Assembly: GCF_003287275.1 (NCBI RefSeq)
Contig: NZ_QEVW01000009.1
Coordinates: forward strand, 248,001 to 312,000
DNA: 64,000 nucleotides
Direction: 5' to 3'
From: Paenibacillus taichungensis
GTDB lineage: Bacteria > Bacillota > Bacilli > Paenibacillales > Paenibacillaceae
Shown here one piece after another: positions 17,316 through 26,225 of this stretch (positions are counted from its first letter, which is position 1; each line of letters opens with the position of its first letter). The notes under the pieces were generated by a model. The model was given only the letters and a program-made list of their open reading frames with translations. It ran no database searches and was not told where the DNA came from. The translations under genes and the position numbers were made by a program.

Positions 17316-17582
17316 ATGATGTTCGCGGAAAGGACAGGATTCATTATATGGGTCAGCGATTTAAAAGCGGCTCGTAATCTCGAAAAGTATGGTACCGTTC
17401 ATTACATCTCCCGCCGTATGCATTATGTCGTCATGTATGTTAATGCAGAGCGGGCTGAAGATACGATGAAAAATGTGAACAGACTTTCCTATGTGCGCAA
17501 GGTTGAACGTTCCTACCGGAATGAGATCAAAACAGAGTATGCTAGCAAAACGATGGACAAAACGAGTTTTTACGGGATATAA
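17316..17582 (+). CDS. ylbG: YlbG family protein (DUF2129)
   Basis: An 88-residue soluble protein of the YlbG/UPF0298 family, conserved next to ylbF in Bacillales; molecular role unknown. It opens MMFAERTGFIIWVSDLKAARNLEKYG and contains YISRRMHYVVMYVNAERAED, both characteristic. AAGGCGGGG serves as ribosome site for the first of two adjacent ATGs. It lies 80 bases after ylbF, with a hairpin between, so expression relative to ylbF may be adjusted. A UUCG-loop terminator follows. Confidence 0.9.
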   Translation: MMFAERTGFIIWVSDLKAARNLEKYGTVHYISRRMHYVVMYVNAERAEDTMKNVNRLSYVRKVERSYRNEIKTEYASKTMDKTSFYGI

Positions 17583-17642
17583 CAACATGGTTTGGGAATG
17601 TGCATTGGATTTTTGCCGCTGTACATTTCGAAACGATTAACC

Positions 17643-17669
17643 AGAGGGGTCCTTCGGGGCCGCTCTTTT
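17643..17669 (+). terminator. ylbG terminator with TTCG loop
   Basis: AGAGGGGTCC pairs with GGGCCGCTCT around TTCG with one mismatch; TTTT follows. Confidence 0.75.
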
Positions 17670-17797
17670 ATTGAATTATGCATAAACTGGATTTTGTGAA
17701 AAAATCTGAAGTTACGCCTTGAGGTTACAGGACTTATGTTGTAATATATTGGGTAAATAAATAGATAGAAAGTCCTATCTGGTGGAGAGTGATTCCC

Positions 17798-18235
17798 ATG
17801 CGTGATAAGGTGATGCAACGTTGGAGCACGTACGAGCCTTTTTTCGTGGCTCTTGGAGACAAAAAAGTGGCCGACATCGTCATTACCAATCATGCCAAGA
17901 TGCGGTATGCAGACCGTATTGAGCCGGCACGTAATGATGATGACCATATTGCGGCATGGTTATGGGAGTGTCTGAAGCAGGACCGTATTACACCATACTA
18001 CCGTAATGAGCAGGATGTTTACCTGATCGATGAAGATCTGGTCGTGGTTGCTGAATTTTCCGAACTTGAAGGGGAATATGATATCGCTGGCAATCCGCTT
18101 CATAAGATGATTGTTGTTACATTTCTGGGGAAAATGTCCGAGACAATTGAACTGCGGGATTTAAAATCGTATTATTCTTGGCTAAGACATTCAAGACGAA
18201 TGACGCTTGTCAAGAACAGTCGCAAGCATAAGTAA
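17798..18235 (+). CDS. Unrecognised soluble protein
   Basis: A 145-residue protein with no membrane segment. It is mixed alpha/beta and basic at the C-terminus (RHSRRMTLVKNSRKHK). The segment VITNHAKMRYADRIEP, followed by short strands YLIDEDLVVVAEFSE and KMIVVTFLGK, weakly recalls the small RNase-like fold of BrnT/DUF4258 proteins, where a HAxxRxxxR motif opens the domain. This is only a visual similarity. No antitoxin-like partner is adjacent, so a toxin role is not supported. GGTGGAG lies ten bases before the ATG at 17798. It has its own terminator and lies between ylbG and a LysR gene; probably lineage-specific to Paenibacillus-like bacteria. Confidence 0.7.
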   Translation: MRDKVMQRWSTYEPFFVALGDKKVADIVITNHAKMRYADRIEPARNDDDHIAAWLWECLKQDRITPYYRNEQDVYLIDEDLVVVAEFSELEGEYDIAGNPLHKMIVVTFLGKMSETIELRDLKSYYSWLRHSRRMTLVKNSRKHK

Positions 18236-18281
18236 GTTTGGAATAATCCATATTTTCGAATTGATAGATTCAGGTTACATC

Positions 18282-18309
18282 GCATGCAGACAAGCTGCAT
18301 GCTTTTTTT
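18282..18309 (+). terminator. Terminator before LysR gene
   Basis: GCATGCAG pairs perfectly with CTGCATGC around ACAAG, with seven T after it. Confidence 0.92.
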
Positions 18310-18366
18310 GTTGGAATTCAGGAAATCGGCTACAATGGGGAAAGCGTACAGAAGAGGGGCGAAGAT

Positions 18367-19293
18367 ATGAATTTTCATCAATTGCATATTTTTTATACCG
18401 TAGCAGAGAAGGGTAGTTTTTCAGCGGCTGCGCAAGCATTACATATGACACAACCTGCGGTGACGATGCAGATTCAATCGCTTGAGGATTATTTTGGGAC
18501 CAAGCTGCTTCACCGTTCAACCAAGAAAATAGAATTATCCGAGGCGGGTCGGACATTACTGCCTCATGCCAAACGCAGTGTAGAGTTGGTCAGACAGACA
18601 GATGAGGCGATGTCTGCGTTCACACAGATGCTGCAAGGCAGATTGCAGCTGGGTGCAAGTTTGACGATTGGTGAGTATGTGCTGCCACGAATGCTGGGTC
18701 CTTTTGCTCGTCAATACCCGGATATCTCGATCGTTATGAAAGTGATGAATACTACGCAAATTATGGATGATATCTTGAAACATCAGCTTAATTTTGGACT
18801 GATTGAAGCGCCAGTTCACCACCCGGATATGATTGTGGAGCCGGTCATGCAGGATGAATTGAAGCTGGTTGTTCCGGCAGGACATGCACTGGCAGATCGT
18901 GGTGAAGTAGAGCTGGAAGATGTGCTGAACTATGCATTTGTACTGCGGGAGAAAGGTTCGGGTACCCGTCAGGTGATGGAAGATCAGCTGCAGAAGAGAA
19001 ATATCGATCCGCAGGACATGAATGTGGTGATGGAACTTGGCAGTACAGGTGCTGTGAAATCCGCCGTGGAAGCGGGTGTGGGGATCACCATGTTATCCCC
19101 GTCGTCGGTTCAGCATGAACTGGCTCTTGGACTGGTTCATATCGTGGATATTCGTGGGCTTGAGTTCAAACGACAATTCTACGCCATACATCTGAAATCG
19201 TCGTTGCTTCCCTTGTCAGCTGTAGCATTCCTGAATTATTTGCGTCAGCATGAGCAGACAACATCAGAAGGACGAGCGGAACAGGGACAATAA
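18367..19293 (+). CDS. LysR-family transcriptional regulator (CysL/YwfK-like)
   Basis: DNA-binding regulator of 308 residues. The N-terminal winged helix-turn-helix (1-60) reads FYTVAEKGSFSAAAQALHMTQPAVTMQIQ, a clear LysR recognition domain. The effector-binding domain follows from about residue 90 with GRLQLGASLTIGEYVLPRMLG and REKGSGTRQVMED, features common in the CysL/selenium-metabolism subgroup. GAGGGG lies before the ATG. LysR targets are usually divergent neighbours, but the upstream gene here is co-directional and ends in a terminator, so the target is not apparent. The stop codon lies inside a 14-bp tandem duplication. Effector unknown. Confidence 0.9.
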   Translation: MNFHQLHIFYTVAEKGSFSAAAQALHMTQPAVTMQIQSLEDYFGTKLLHRSTKKIELSEAGRTLLPHAKRSVELVRQTDEAMSAFTQMLQGRLQLGASLTIGEYVLPRMLGPFARQYPDISIVMKVMNTTQIMDDILKHQLNFGLIEAPVHHPDMIVEPVMQDELKLVVPAGHALADRGEVELEDVLNYAFVLREKGSGTRQVMEDQLQKRNIDPQDMNVVMELGSTGAVKSAVEAGVGITMLSPSSVQHELALGLVHIVDIRGLEFKRQFYAIHLKSSLLPLSAVAFLNYLRQHEQTTSEGRAEQGQ

Positions 19294-19308
19294 AACAGGG
19301 ACAATAAA
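19281..19308 (+). repeat. 14-bp tandem duplication over the LysR stop codon
   Basis: ACAGGGACAATAAA occurs twice in direct succession (19281-19294 and 19295-19308). The first copy contains the TAA stop, so the duplication leaves the protein unchanged. Confidence 0.9.
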
Positions 19309-19408
19309 TACAGAGCCGGAATAATGCATGATTGATCCAAAGAATGGTGAATGCAATACCTTGCAATGGTCAGACCTATAATGAGCCGATTAAAGGGAGT
19401 TGTTATTT

Positions 19409-20269
19409 ATGAATCATCATCAAGGACGTTGTGATCTTCATACGCATAGCCAAGCGTCGGACGGAATGCAGCCCCCTGCAGAGAATGTAAAGCTGGCCAA
19501 ACAAAGAGGTTTGTCTGCGGTGGCGCTGACGGATCATGATACCGTAGCGGGGGTAGCCGAGGCACAGCAGGCTGGCGGTGAGTATGGGATTGACGTTGTG
19601 GCAGGGGTAGAGATCAGTACCCGAGCAGGTGGCAAGGATATTCATGTGCTGGGGTATTATGTGAATACAGAAGATGAGAAATTTCTGGAGCGACTGCGCG
19701 GGCTTCGGGAAGCGAGGGAAGAACGCAATCATCTGATCATCGCCAAGCTGCAGGAGCTTGGACTTGAAATCAGCTGGCAGGAGGTCATTGATGGCCTTGG
19801 TCGACCACTGGAGCCGGATGAAAGCATCGGTAGACCTCATATGGCCGATGTGTTGGTACGAAAAGGTTATGCAGCTGATATGAGGGATGCGTTCAATCGT
19901 TATCTGGCTGAAGGTCAGCCGGGCTATGTGTCGGTTCCCCGAGTTGCACCGGGAGACGCATGCCAGTGGATTAAAGATGCGGGTGGTGCTGCTGTTATTG
20001 CCCATCCTGGTTTATACGGAGACGATGAATTGGTTCGTCGTATTCTGGTGGACTCCCGCCCTGACGGTATTGAAGTGGTTCATTCGGATCATGGGCCAGA
20101 AGAAGAGCGCAGATATGCCGAGTTGGCACGGGAATTTGGGCTCATTCAAACAGGTGGTTCGGATTACCATGGTATAAGACAAGGGGTAGTATTCCACGGG
20201 GATCTGGGTAGCAAAACCGTAACCATTGATGTGCTCGATAAACTCCGGGCTGCTGCCAGGAAGTCTTGA
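19409..20269 (+). CDS. PHP-domain phosphoesterase (RNase AM / YciV-like)
   Basis: Metal-dependent phosphoesterase of 286 residues. The PHP metal ligands are visible in order: DLHTHSQASDG (residues 9-19), LTDHDTV (about 42), GVEIS (about 66), IGRPHMA (about 137), VIAHPGL (about 195), VVHSDH and GGSDYHG (about 252). The long form with an insertion between GVEIS and GRPH matches the group containing E. coli RNase AM and 3',5'-nucleotide bisphosphatases, so a role in nucleotide or short-RNA turnover is likely. The start is the ATG at 19409, with AAAGGGAG upstream. It is a single gene ending in a terminator shared with the convergent GNAT gene. Confidence 0.9.
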   Translation: MNHHQGRCDLHTHSQASDGMQPPAENVKLAKQRGLSAVALTDHDTVAGVAEAQQAGGEYGIDVVAGVEISTRAGGKDIHVLGYYVNTEDEKFLERLRGLREAREERNHLIIAKLQELGLEISWQEVIDGLGRPLEPDESIGRPHMADVLVRKGYAADMRDAFNRYLAEGQPGYVSVPRVAPGDACQWIKDAGGAAVIAHPGLYGDDELVRRILVDSRPDGIEVVHSDHGPEEERRYAELAREFGLIQTGGSDYHGIRQGVVFHGDLGSKTVTIDVLDKLRAAARKS

Positions 20270-20352
20270 TTCGGAAACTCTCTTCATATGTTGTATGAGA
20301 CTAGGGCATAAGGGATCGGATGTCATCGTGCTGAAATTGAATATGAAAAAAG

Positions 20353-20410
20353 AAAGGACATAGGGATGGGGTGAGTGTTAGTCACTAGCCATGTTTCTAT
20401 GTCCTTTTTG
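20353..20410. terminator. Bidirectional terminator between PHP and GNAT genes
   Basis: AAAGGACATAG pairs perfectly with CTATGTCCTTT around a long loop that can form inner pairs. A T-tract follows on the plus strand and A-rich sequence precedes it. Confidence 0.75.
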
Positions 20411-20425
20411 ATTGCCTATAGTTGG

Positions 20426-20872
20426 CTAGGTGATGGAATAATTCACCCATGTGCCCCGAGCAGCTCCAAGGCGTTCAAATAACTGCTGTGCCCGTTCGTT
20501 GGTTGCTGCTGTGATCCAGGACATGTAAGCACATCCGTGTTCACGTGTGTACTGCTGACAGTGTTCAAACAGTCTGGCCTCAGCGTCGCCTTCTCTCCAA
20601 GCTTCCGTCACAAACAAGTCATTCATAATGGCAACGCGGTTTGCCTTCATCGTGCTGTAGGTAAAATAAAGTGTAGCGAATCCGATGAGTGCACCATCCT
20701 GCTCTGCAACGAATTGAACACCTATTTGCTGATCAAGCAGGTTTTTGATCAAAAGCTCGATTGCCTGATCACCAGGCCAGGGGTTGTTATAAAAACCGAC
20801 GACATACTCACGCATTAATTCATTCAATGGCAGTACATCATTAGGCTGAGTTAGTCTGATATTTAGCGTCAT
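20426..20872 (-). CDS. GNAT family acetyltransferase
   Basis: Predicted acetyl-CoA-dependent N-acetyltransferase of 148 residues. Residues 1-60 carry the first strand and helices (LNIRLTQPNDVLPLNELM). FVAEQDGALIGFATLYF and AIMNDLFVTEAW form the central strands. The pyrophosphate-binding loop after them (REGDAEARL) is degenerate compared with RxxGxG/A. The closing part RAQQLFERLGA is typical. The ATG at 20870-20872 is chosen because AAGGATG lies upstream; the frame extends 12 more codons without a ribosome site. Substrate unknown. Confidence 0.85.
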   Translation of the reverse strand: MTLNIRLTQPNDVLPLNELMREYVVGFYNNPWPGDQAIELLIKNLLDQQIGVQFVAEQDGALIGFATLYFTYSTMKANRVAIMNDLFVTEAWREGDAEARLFEHCQQYTREHGCAYMSWITAATNERAQQLFERLGAARGTWVNYSIT

Positions 20873-21011
20873 GGGACACATCCTTAGAAGTTTATTTATA
20901 GATTTCATAATTCATAATTGGATTATTATACATTAAAATGAATTTATACTCAAAATAAAACAATAAACTGAAATCACCAACCCAAGTCTATCGTGTTATT
21001 ATTTGAGAAAC

Positions 21012-21050
21012 AAAAAAAATCCCCCGAACAGTCTTTTGTTCCGGGGGATT
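21012..21050 (-). terminator. rqcH terminator
   Basis: On the minus strand AATCCCCCGGAACA pairs with TGTTCGGGGGATT, followed by eight T. Confidence 0.92.
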
Positions 21051-21083
21051 TTAGGTTTCCTAACAGGATTGAAAGCAAGCATC

Positions 21084-22850
21084 TTATCCATTTTTGATCG
21101 TGGATGGCAAACTTTTAACCAGATCTTCGTTCGGAGTTACAAATAAGGTCTTCTGGTGGTCATAAATGACAAAGCCTGGTTTGGAGCCACTTGGCTTGCG
21201 CACATGTCGGATAAAGGTGTAGTCCACCGGCACGCTGCTGGATTCTTTGGCCTGACTGAAGTAAGCCGCGAGTTGGGCAGCCTCCTCCAGGGTTGCTTCG
21301 CCAAAATCTGTGCTGCGAATGACGACATGTGAACCAGGGATGTCTTTGGTGTGCAACCAAGTGTCATTGGAAGAAGCCAAACGGTTGGTGACGTACTCAT
21401 TTTGCAGATTGTTTTTGCCTACAAGAAGTTCAATTCCCTCCGATGAAGTAAACTGATGTACTGTAGGGCGGTCGTTTTTCTTTTTCTTTTTCCCTTTTTT
21501 GTTGCGGTCGCGAAGATAACCCTGTTGCACAAGTTCATCGCGAATTTCCTCGATGTCGTTCATGGATGCGATAGATAGTTGCTGGAGCAGATTGTCGAGA
21601 TAGTCGATCTCGTCTTTTGTTTTTCCAAGTTGCTCATGAATAACAGCCAGACTGTTTTTGTATTTGTTATATCGTTTGAAATAACGTTGAGCGTTGTCAG
21701 ACGGTGTAAGTAATGGGTCAAGCTGAATGGTAATATTGGCTTGATCTTCATCATAGAAGTTCACAAGCTCAACACTTTTGTCTCCTTTACTAACCTGATG
21801 CAGGGAGGCAAACAGCAGCTCACCCCATAATCTGAATTTATCCGCATCGTCGGCTTCCAGCAGATCCTTGTTAAGGTTGTCCAGCTTTTTGATGTTTTTG
21901 CTGCGCTCATTTTGCAGAAAACGAAGCAGATCGCTCACTCTTTGTTTGACCGTGTCTCGCTCGGCCTTGTCTCCGTAATAATCCTCCATACACTTGCTCA
22001 TCGTGTCATAGGTTTTCTCTGCGTCCTGAATGCTCTGGAGCATAACGGCCGAGAAAATCATTTTGCCTTTGGCGTTCAGCCCAGTCACAGGCGCATAACT
22101 ATTATCTCTTACTGGTCCCATGACGGACTCAAAAGCAGTCCACAATGCTTCGGCTTCGATTCGAGCCTCACCTTCACTTGCAGCGTGATCGTCACCTTTA
22201 TTAGCAGATACCCGAGAGGCAATCTCGCCTGCAATCAGCGGACTAAGACCGCTGAATGAATTCACCAGCCAGCGAGAGGCCTCTTCTTCAGCAGCAGTAT
22301 AGCTATTTTGGAATTCAGTGCTGCTCACTTCCAGTGGATTGCTTTTATGCTGCTCGGGTGGTTCGGTATACGAAAATCCAGGCATAATGACCCGGTAACT
22401 ACTGATGGACGGGGTTACGTGATGAATTCCATCCAGAATCGTTCCTGTTATCGGATCCACCAAAACAATATTACTGTGACGTCCCATCAGTTCAATGATG
22501 ATCCGTTTGACCGAAACATCACCCAATTCATCGCGCTGACGCACATCGATATGAATAATCCGCTCCATGCCAATCTGACGGATCTCCTCAATGATTGCTC
22601 CCTCACAGTGCTTGCGCAGCAGCATGCAAAACATCGGAGCTTCAGTAGGGTTAACAAACGTTTTTTCGGTGAAGTGCACACGCGGATATGTTGGGCTGGC
22701 CGAAATAAGCAATTTGCTATTTCCGCGCTGAGCACGGAGAGTCAGTACAACATCATGGCCGTTAGGTTGATGTATTTTGCTGATGCGTCCGCCCTTGCAG
22801 CCTTGCAGTTCATGTACGATCGCTCGTGTTACGATGCCGTCCAATGCCAT
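21084..22850 (-). CDS. rqcH: NFACT protein RqcH (Rqc2 homologue)
   Basis: Ribosome quality-control factor. On stalled 50S subunits it recruits alanyl-tRNA and adds C-terminal alanine tails to incomplete chains; older names are YloA and FbpA. The 588 residues have the NFACT order: NFACT-N (1-220) with VHFTEKTFVNPTEAPMFCMLLRKH and IIIELMGRHSNIVLVD, a long coiled coil (about 290-430), and NFACT-R (about 440-560) with SNDTWLHTKDIPGSHVVIRS. A lysine run (KKGKKKKK) precedes NFACT-R. The ATG at 22850 is chosen over the TTG three codons earlier, which lies too near the GAGAGG site. In B. subtilis yloA is co-directional with yloB; here it is divergent from the ATPase. Confidence 0.92.
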   Translation of the reverse strand: MALDGIVTRAIVHELQGCKGGRISKIHQPNGHDVVLTLRAQRGNSKLLISASPTYPRVHFTEKTFVNPTEAPMFCMLLRKHCEGAIIEEIRQIGMERIIHIDVRQRDELGDVSVKRIIIELMGRHSNIVLVDPITGTILDGIHHVTPSISSYRVIMPGFSYTEPPEQHKSNPLEVSSTEFQNSYTAAEEEASRWLVNSFSGLSPLIAGEIASRVSANKGDDHAASEGEARIEAEALWTAFESVMGPVRDNSYAPVTGLNAKGKMIFSAVMLQSIQDAEKTYDTMSKCMEDYYGDKAERDTVKQRVSDLLRFLQNERSKNIKKLDNLNKDLLEADDADKFRLWGELLFASLHQVSKGDKSVELVNFYDEDQANITIQLDPLLTPSDNAQRYFKRYNKYKNSLAVIHEQLGKTKDEIDYLDNLLQQLSIASMNDIEEIRDELVQQGYLRDRNKKGKKKKKNDRPTVHQFTSSEGIELLVGKNNLQNEYVTNRLASSNDTWLHTKDIPGSHVVIRSTDFGEATLEEAAQLAAYFSQAKESSSVPVDYTFIRHVRKPSGSKPGFVIYDHQKTLFVTPNEDLVKSLPSTIKNG

Positions 22851-23164
22851 TTTTTTCAACGTCCTCTCTATCTATAACTGAAATGAACACCGGGATATGT
22901 AAAAAAGAACCCGTTGCAGATTCGTATTTGTTTGTATAGCAAAAAATCGGATTGCCGCTGCGTATATAACCGCAGACCTTTATTTTAGCTTATTCTGCCC
23001 ATCAGGGAAAGGATTCGCCATCGGGTGCTATTTGGGGTCCTGTCCGAATACATATAGAGCAGGTAGTTTGTCCGGCATTGAGTACAACCTGTTGATTAGC
23101 ATAGCCGGTGTAGTAGGTGTGACGTTTTACAGAGGAAATACAGACTGGGAGGGAATTTTGAAGC

Positions 23165-26041
23165 ATGGAACATACCAAGTGGCACCAACTAAGCGTTGAA
23201 GAGCTTCGCAACACTCTTGGCGTCAGTCTTGAGGAAGGATTAACCGAAGAGACTGCAGCAGAGAAGAGGAAGGCCGCCGGTTCGAATGAGCTGAGCGAAG
23301 GAAAGCGCATATCTCCAATTACATTATTGCTTAATCAATTTAAGGACTTCATGGTTCTGGTGTTGATGGGGGCCACACTGGTGTCCGGATTGCTTGGAGA
23401 ATATTTGGATGCTGTAACGATTGTTGCCATCATCGTCCTTAATGCCATTCTTGGATTCGTACAAGAATTCCGGGCGGAGCGTTCCCTTCGTGCATTGAAA
23501 CAATTGTCAGCCCCGCTGGCAAAAGTGTTGAGGTCGGGTCAGGAAGCTCATCTTGCAGCCAAACTTCTGGTGCCAGGGGATATCGTGCTTGTGGAGAGCG
23601 GGGATCGTATTCCTGCCGATGTGCGCTGGCTGTCCACAAATAGCCTCGATGTGGAGGAATCTGCGCTCACTGGGGAATCAGTTCCTGTAAGCAAACATTG
23701 CCATCCCATAGCAGCGGATGACGTACCGCTAGGAGATCAGAAGAACATTGGATTCATGGGGACGATGGTCACTCGCGGTACAGCCAAGGGTGTTGTGATC
23801 AGGACAGGCATGGATACTGAGATGGGCAAAATCGCCGACCTGATCCAGAATACGGAGGAACAGGAAACACCACTGCAACACAGACTGGAACAACTGGGTA
23901 AAATATTGATTTTTGTGGCCCTCGGATTAACCGTCATGGTTGTTGTTGCAGGAATTCTGCATGGACAACCGGCAGTAGGCATGTTTCTGGCAGGGGTCAG
24001 TCTTGCAGTTGCCGCCATACCAGAGGGGTTACCAGCGATTGTAACGATTGCGCTAGCCCTGGGGGTACAGCGTATGATCAAGCGAAAAGCGATTGTGCGC
24101 AAGCTTCCCTCCGTCGAAACCCTTGGTTGTGCCTCGGTCATCTGTTCGGATAAAACGGGTACGTTGACCCAGAACAAGATGACGGTTACGGACGTGTGGC
24201 TGGAGGGACGCAGTATCAAGGTCACAGGGGATGGCTATGCACCCGAAGGGCAGATGCTGGAGAATGGTCGTACCTTGGAACTGAAGAGTGACCAGACATT
24301 GCGGAGAATGCTTCAGATCAGCGCACTATGTAATAATGCCAGTATTATCGAAAGTGCTGCAGATGAGATGCGGAATAAAAAGAAAGTCAAAGAGACAAAT
24401 AAGGGTAGCAAGAAAGAAGCAAAGAAAGATACAAAGAAAGATACAAAGAAAGATCATGTTAATGAAACGGTCAAGGAAGACAGTGTGGTTTGGGAGCTGA
24501 AAGGCGATCCTACGGAAGGGGCACTTGTAACACTGGCCTCCAAAATGGGGCTTACCCCGGCTGGTCTCAAAGAGTTATATGCACGTGAGCAGGAATTTCC
24601 GTTCGATTCTGATCGGAAGCGGATGTCCGTCCTCGTTCATCATCAGGGTGGGCGCATGATCTACACCAAAGGTGCACCGGATGTTCTGATTGGGCAATGC
24701 AGCTACATTTTGTGGGAAGGTAATGTTGTGCCTTTCACAGGAACGCTGCGGCAGAAAGTCATGGCAGCGAACGAGAGTATGGCTGGTTCTGCACTGCGGG
24801 TTCTCGGTATGGCTTACCGCGATGTAAAGCCGGATGAAAAAGTGGAGAATGAACATGCTGCCGAGAACCAACTCGTCTTTGTCGGGCTTGCAGGCATGAT
24901 TGATCCACCGCGGCGTGAAGCACGGGATGCAATTGCGACTTGTCGCAGAGCAGGCATACGTACCGTTATGATTACCGGCGATCATGGCACGACAGCAGAG
25001 GCTATTGCGCAGCAACTGGGTATTCTTCCACGGGGTGGGGCTTCACTTAGTGGACAACAATTGGCGGGCATGACGGATGAGCAACTGGATAAACAGGTGG
25101 AGAGCATTTACGTGTTCTCACGAGTATCGCCTGAGCACAAACTGCGGATTGTAAAATCATTGCAGCGCAAAGGACATGTCGTAGCGATGACTGGAGATGG
25201 CGTCAACGACGCACCAGCCATTAAAGCAGCAGACATCGGTATTGCAATGGGAATAACAGGCACGGATGTGACGAAGGAAGCATCGGCGTTAATTCTGAGT
25301 GACGATAATTTCTCTACAATAGTAGCTGCAATTGAAGAAGGGCGTAATATTTATGAGAACATCCGCAAGTTTATCCGGTATTTGCTGGCATCGAATGTAG
25401 GCGAGATTTTAACGATGTTTTTCGCGATGATGATGGGATTACCTTTGCCACTCGTGCCGATCCAGATTTTGTGGGTCAACCTGGTGACGGATGGTTTGCC
25501 AGCAATGGCGCTCGGTGTGGATCAGCCGGAAAAAGATCTGATGGAACACAAGCCGCGCGGCTCTAAGGAAAATATTTTTGCCAGACGACTGGGCTGGAAA
25601 ATTGTCAGTCGGGGTGTATTGATCGGGCTTTGTACACTTGGGGCCTTCTGGCTTACCTTACAGGCGGCGCCAGATCAACCGGGTCAGCTCATCAAAGCTC
25701 AATCTGTTGCCTTTGCTACGCTCGTTTTAGCACAGCTCATTCATGTATTTGACTGCCGTAGTTCCCGCTCCATTTTCCACCGGAATCCATTGCAGAATAA
25801 ATATCTGGTGTTTGCAGTCATTTCATCCATCGTGCTGATGCTGGCAGTCATGTATGTAGAGCCGTTGCAGCCTATCTTCAAAACCGTGCCCCTGGGTATG
25901 CGTGAATGGGCCATTTCCATCGTTGCCGCAGGTATTCCAACCTTCCTCATGGGAGTGGGCAGCGTGTGGGGAGGTCGTCGCAACCGTCGCCGGATGGGCC
26001 CTGGGCGCTTCGTACCGAAAAGTACAAAGTTTTCGGCATAA
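23165..26041 (+). CDS. P2A-type calcium-transporting ATPase (YloB/PacL)
   Basis: SERCA-like pump that exports Ca2+ with ATP. In 958 residues it has the cation ATPase N-terminal domain, LTGES (actuator, about 167), PEGLP in membrane helix 4 (about 286), DKTGTLT with the phosphorylated Asp (about 328), and [21 protein letters not shown] (about 676). A C-terminal cation domain with six membrane segments follows. The nucleotide-binding domain contains a lysine-rich insertion (about 402-440, nt 24370-24480) made in part of KKDT repeats. GGGAGGG precedes the ATG. It heads the conserved ylo block and has a terminator. In B. subtilis YloB is linked to spore Ca2+ and germination. Confidence 0.94.
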   Translation: MEHTKWHQLSVEELRNTLGVSLEEGLTEETAAEKRKAAGSNELSEGKRISPITLLLNQFKDFMVLVLMGATLVSGLLGEYLDAVTIVAIIVLNAILGFVQEFRAERSLRALKQLSAPLAKVLRSGQEAHLAAKLLVPGDIVLVESGDRIPADVRWLSTNSLDVEESALTGESVPVSKHCHPIAADDVPLGDQKNIGFMGTMVTRGTAKGVVIRTGMDTEMGKIADLIQNTEEQETPLQHRLEQLGKILIFVALGLTVMVVVAGILHGQPAVGMFLAGVSLAVAAIPEGLPAIVTIALALGVQRMIKRKAIVRKLPSVETLGCASVICSDKTGTLTQNKMTVTDVWLEGRSIKVTGDGYAPEGQMLENGRTLELKSDQTLRRMLQISALCNNASIIESAADEMRNKKKVKETNKGSKKEAKKDTKKDTKKDHVNETVKEDSVVWELKGDPTEGALVTLASKMGLTPAGLKELYAREQEFPFDSDRKRMSVLVHHQGGRMIYTKGAPDVLIGQCSYILWEGNVVPFTGTLRQKVMAANESMAGSALRVLGMAYRDVKPDEKVENEHAAENQLVFVGLAGMIDPPRREARDAIATCRRAGIRTVMITGDHGTTAEAIAQQLGILPRGGASLSGQQLAGMTDEQLDKQVESIYVFSRVSPEHKLRIVKSLQRKGHVVAMTGDGVNDAPAIKAADIGIAMGITGTDVTKEASALILSDDNFSTIVAAIEEGRNIYENIRKFIRYLLASNVGEILTMFFAMMMGLPLPLVPIQILWVNLVTDGLPAMALGVDQPEKDLMEHKPRGSKENIFARRLGWKIVSRGVLIGLCTLGAFWLTLQAAPDQPGQLIKAQSVAFATLVLAQLIHVFDCRSSRSIFHRNPLQNKYLVFAVISSIVLMLAVMYVEPLQPIFKTVPLGMREWAISIVAAGIPTFLMGVGSVWGGRRNRRRMGPGRFVPKSTKFSA
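24421..24456 (+). repeat. 12-bp in-frame tandem repeat (KKDT) inside the Ca ATPase gene
   Basis: AAAGAAAGATAC occurs twice perfectly (24421-24432, 24433-24444), and a third copy ends in CA instead of AC. It encodes [12 protein letters not shown] within a lysine-rich loop. A more divergent copy precedes at 24409. Confidence 0.9.
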
Positions 26042-26073
26042 AATCAATAGCAATTGCTTACCGTTTTCGTTAT

Positions 26074-26131
26074 GCTATCCTCAAAATGATTCGAGGCGAG
26101 ATTCCTCGACATTTTGCAGGATAGCTTTTTT
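26074..26131 (+). terminator. Terminator of the Ca ATPase gene
   Basis: GCTATCC, CAAAATG and CGAGG pair with CCTCG, CATTTTG-like and GGATAGC in a long hairpin. Seven T follow, so dapF is transcribed separately. Confidence 0.88.
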
Positions 26132-26189
26132 CATTGGGAATGTTGGATATGAATATCCAGGGTATTCTGTAGAGAAGCAAGAATAACGC

Positions 26190-26209
26190 TTTGGCAGCAG
26201 ACTGCCAAA
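26190..26209 (+). promoter_or_regulatory. Hairpin overlapping the dapF ribosome-binding site
   Basis: TTTGGCAG (26190-26197) pairs perfectly with CTGCCAAA (26202-26209) around CAGA. The right arm runs into AAAAGGAG, the dapF ribosome site, which could limit ribosome access. Confidence 0.5.
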
Positions 26210-26225
26210 AGGAGTGGGCAAGGTT

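Noticed and set aside
17798..18235. Toxin of a toxin-antitoxin pair
   Set aside because: No small partner gene overlaps or adjoins it, and its similarity to BrnT-like toxins is only visual.
22881..23164. Manganese (yybP-ykoY) riboswitch before the P-type ATPase
   Set aside because: The position is typical, but I could not find the conserved loop sequences; only short unrelated pairings are present.
24421..24456. CRISPR-like array
   Set aside because: Short in-frame 12-bp repeats with no spacers inside a coding sequence. No repeat-spacer pattern was seen anywhere in the window.
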